A stretch of 6,228 nt of DNA from Gemmatimonadaceae bacterium (lineage in GTDB: Bacteria; Gemmatimonadota; Gemmatimonadetes; Gemmatimonadales; Gemmatimonadaceae), in contig JACCRL010000421.1 in NCBI GenBank assembly GCA_013813605.1, forward strand, positions 1 to 6,228. Reading direction: 5' to 3'. Of this stretch, positions 5,862 to 6,228 are shown piece after piece. Numbering within the stretch: position 1 is the stretch's first letter; the number at the start of each line of letters is the position of its first letter. Under the pieces are notes generated by a model, which saw nothing but the letters and a program-made list of their open reading frames with translations, did no database searches and was not told where the DNA came from. The position numbers and the translations under genes were made by a program.

Positions 5862-6228
5862 TTAGTTGAAGGATGTGACGGTAAGCGTGCGCGAATCCGA
5901 GTCCAGCTCGGCGAGCGCACCGAGGGGAAGCGTCCACTGATCGTCGATGTGACCTATCGGGACGCCGGCAATGCACGGGACGCCGAGCCAGGCGGCAATT
6001 TCGGTGAGCACCTCGTCGAGCGACCGTCCGCCGCCACTCGCGTCTTCGGGGCAGCGAGTGCAGTCGCCGAAGACGATGGCGTTGCAGCCGGCGAGCATTC
6101 CCGACTGCCTGAGCTGCTGCAGCATGCGGTCGACGCGATATACGGGTTCGTTGATGTCTTCGAGGATGACGATTGTATCGCGCAGATCGGGAGCGAAGGG
6201 AGTTCCGGCGAGAGCCGTGAGTACGCTG
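5862..6228 (-). CDS. LD-carboxypeptidase (peptidase S66, LdcA/MccF family), C-terminal part only
   Basis: This is the 3' end of a gene that enters from the right edge; about 121 C-terminal residues are visible. S66 LD-carboxypeptidases cleave the L,D bond before the terminal D-alanine of murein tetrapeptides, usually in the cytoplasm during cell-wall recycling; MccF relatives cleave microcin C-type compounds. The reading frame stays open to the edge and holds the family landmarks in order: a GTPFAPDLRD segment, then VILEDINEPVYRVDRML, whose first Glu (in ILED) fits the catalytic Glu, then the GHIDDQWTLPLG motif near the C-terminus, whose His fits the catalytic His. The nucleophilic Ser lies upstream, outside the window. 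The stop is TAA at 5864-5862 and the next gene starts 8 bases later, so the two are probably co-transcribed. The family call is firm; LdcA versus MccF-like specificity cannot be decided from this fragment. Confidence 0.9.
   Translation of the reverse strand, partial: SVLTALAGTPFAPDLRDTIVILEDINEPVYRVDRMLQQLRQSGMLAGCNAIVFGDCTRCPEDASGGGRSLDEVLTEIAAWLGVPCIAGVPIGHIDDQWTLPLGALAELDSDSRTLTVTSFN

Noticed and set aside
5854..5976. Upstream extension of the rhodanese to an ATG at 5976
   Set aside because: It would overlap the carboxypeptidase by over 100 bases and add a low-complexity leader; the ATG at 5853 gives a normal single-domain length.
1..6228. tRNA, rRNA, CRISPR, insertion sequence or transposase
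   Set aside because: Reading both strands, I found no spaced direct repeats, no terminal inverted repeats with a transposase, and no space between genes for structural RNAs.

Overview
The window is a GC-rich bacterial stretch, somewhat above 60% G+C by eye. It is densely packed with genes, all on the minus strand, so it reads from high to low coordinates. No gene-free stretch exceeds about 60 bases, and I see no RNA gene, mobile element or CRISPR array. Five of the seven genes whose starts fall in the window appear to begin with GTG or TTG. Most junctions overlap by 1-4 bases or have gaps under 10 bases. The organism is not determined. A high-GC environmental bacterium, for example a Gemmatimonadota-like lineage, is only a guess.

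Right block (6228 to 4051): the 3' end of an LD-carboxypeptidase (peptidase S66, murein-peptide recycling), a single-domain rhodanese, an alpha/beta hydrolase and a CoA-pyrophosphatase-like Nudix hydrolase. They look like one transcription unit of small metabolic or housekeeping enzymes with no obvious common pathway.

Central block (about 4065 to 1455): a metal-homeostasis cassette. A 57-base gap carries a likely DtxR/MntR-type operator that starts inside the stop codon of the Nudix gene. Three tightly coupled genes follow: an Nramp (MntH) divalent-metal transporter, a UspA-type universal stress protein with an intact ATP-binding motif, and a DtxR-family regulator. The regulator is DtxR-like in length and domain layout, but at the two diagnostic ligand positions it has the Asp and Glu typical of manganese-sensing MntR. 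The simplest reading is a self-regulated manganese-uptake operon, Nramp-Usp-MntR, whose product senses Mn(II) and represses its own promoter.

Left block (1445 to 1): two consecutive FtsX/MacB-family ABC-transporter permease genes, overlapping by one base. The first lacks about 114 N-terminal residues, including the usual first membrane helix, and lies in the same frame as the regulator, separated only by one TAG and nine bases. The second has a normal N-terminus and runs off the left edge. No ATPase subunit is visible in the window.

The points most worth checking are the operator upstream of Nramp, the hybrid regulator, the stress protein inside a manganese operon, and the shortened permease next to the regulator.
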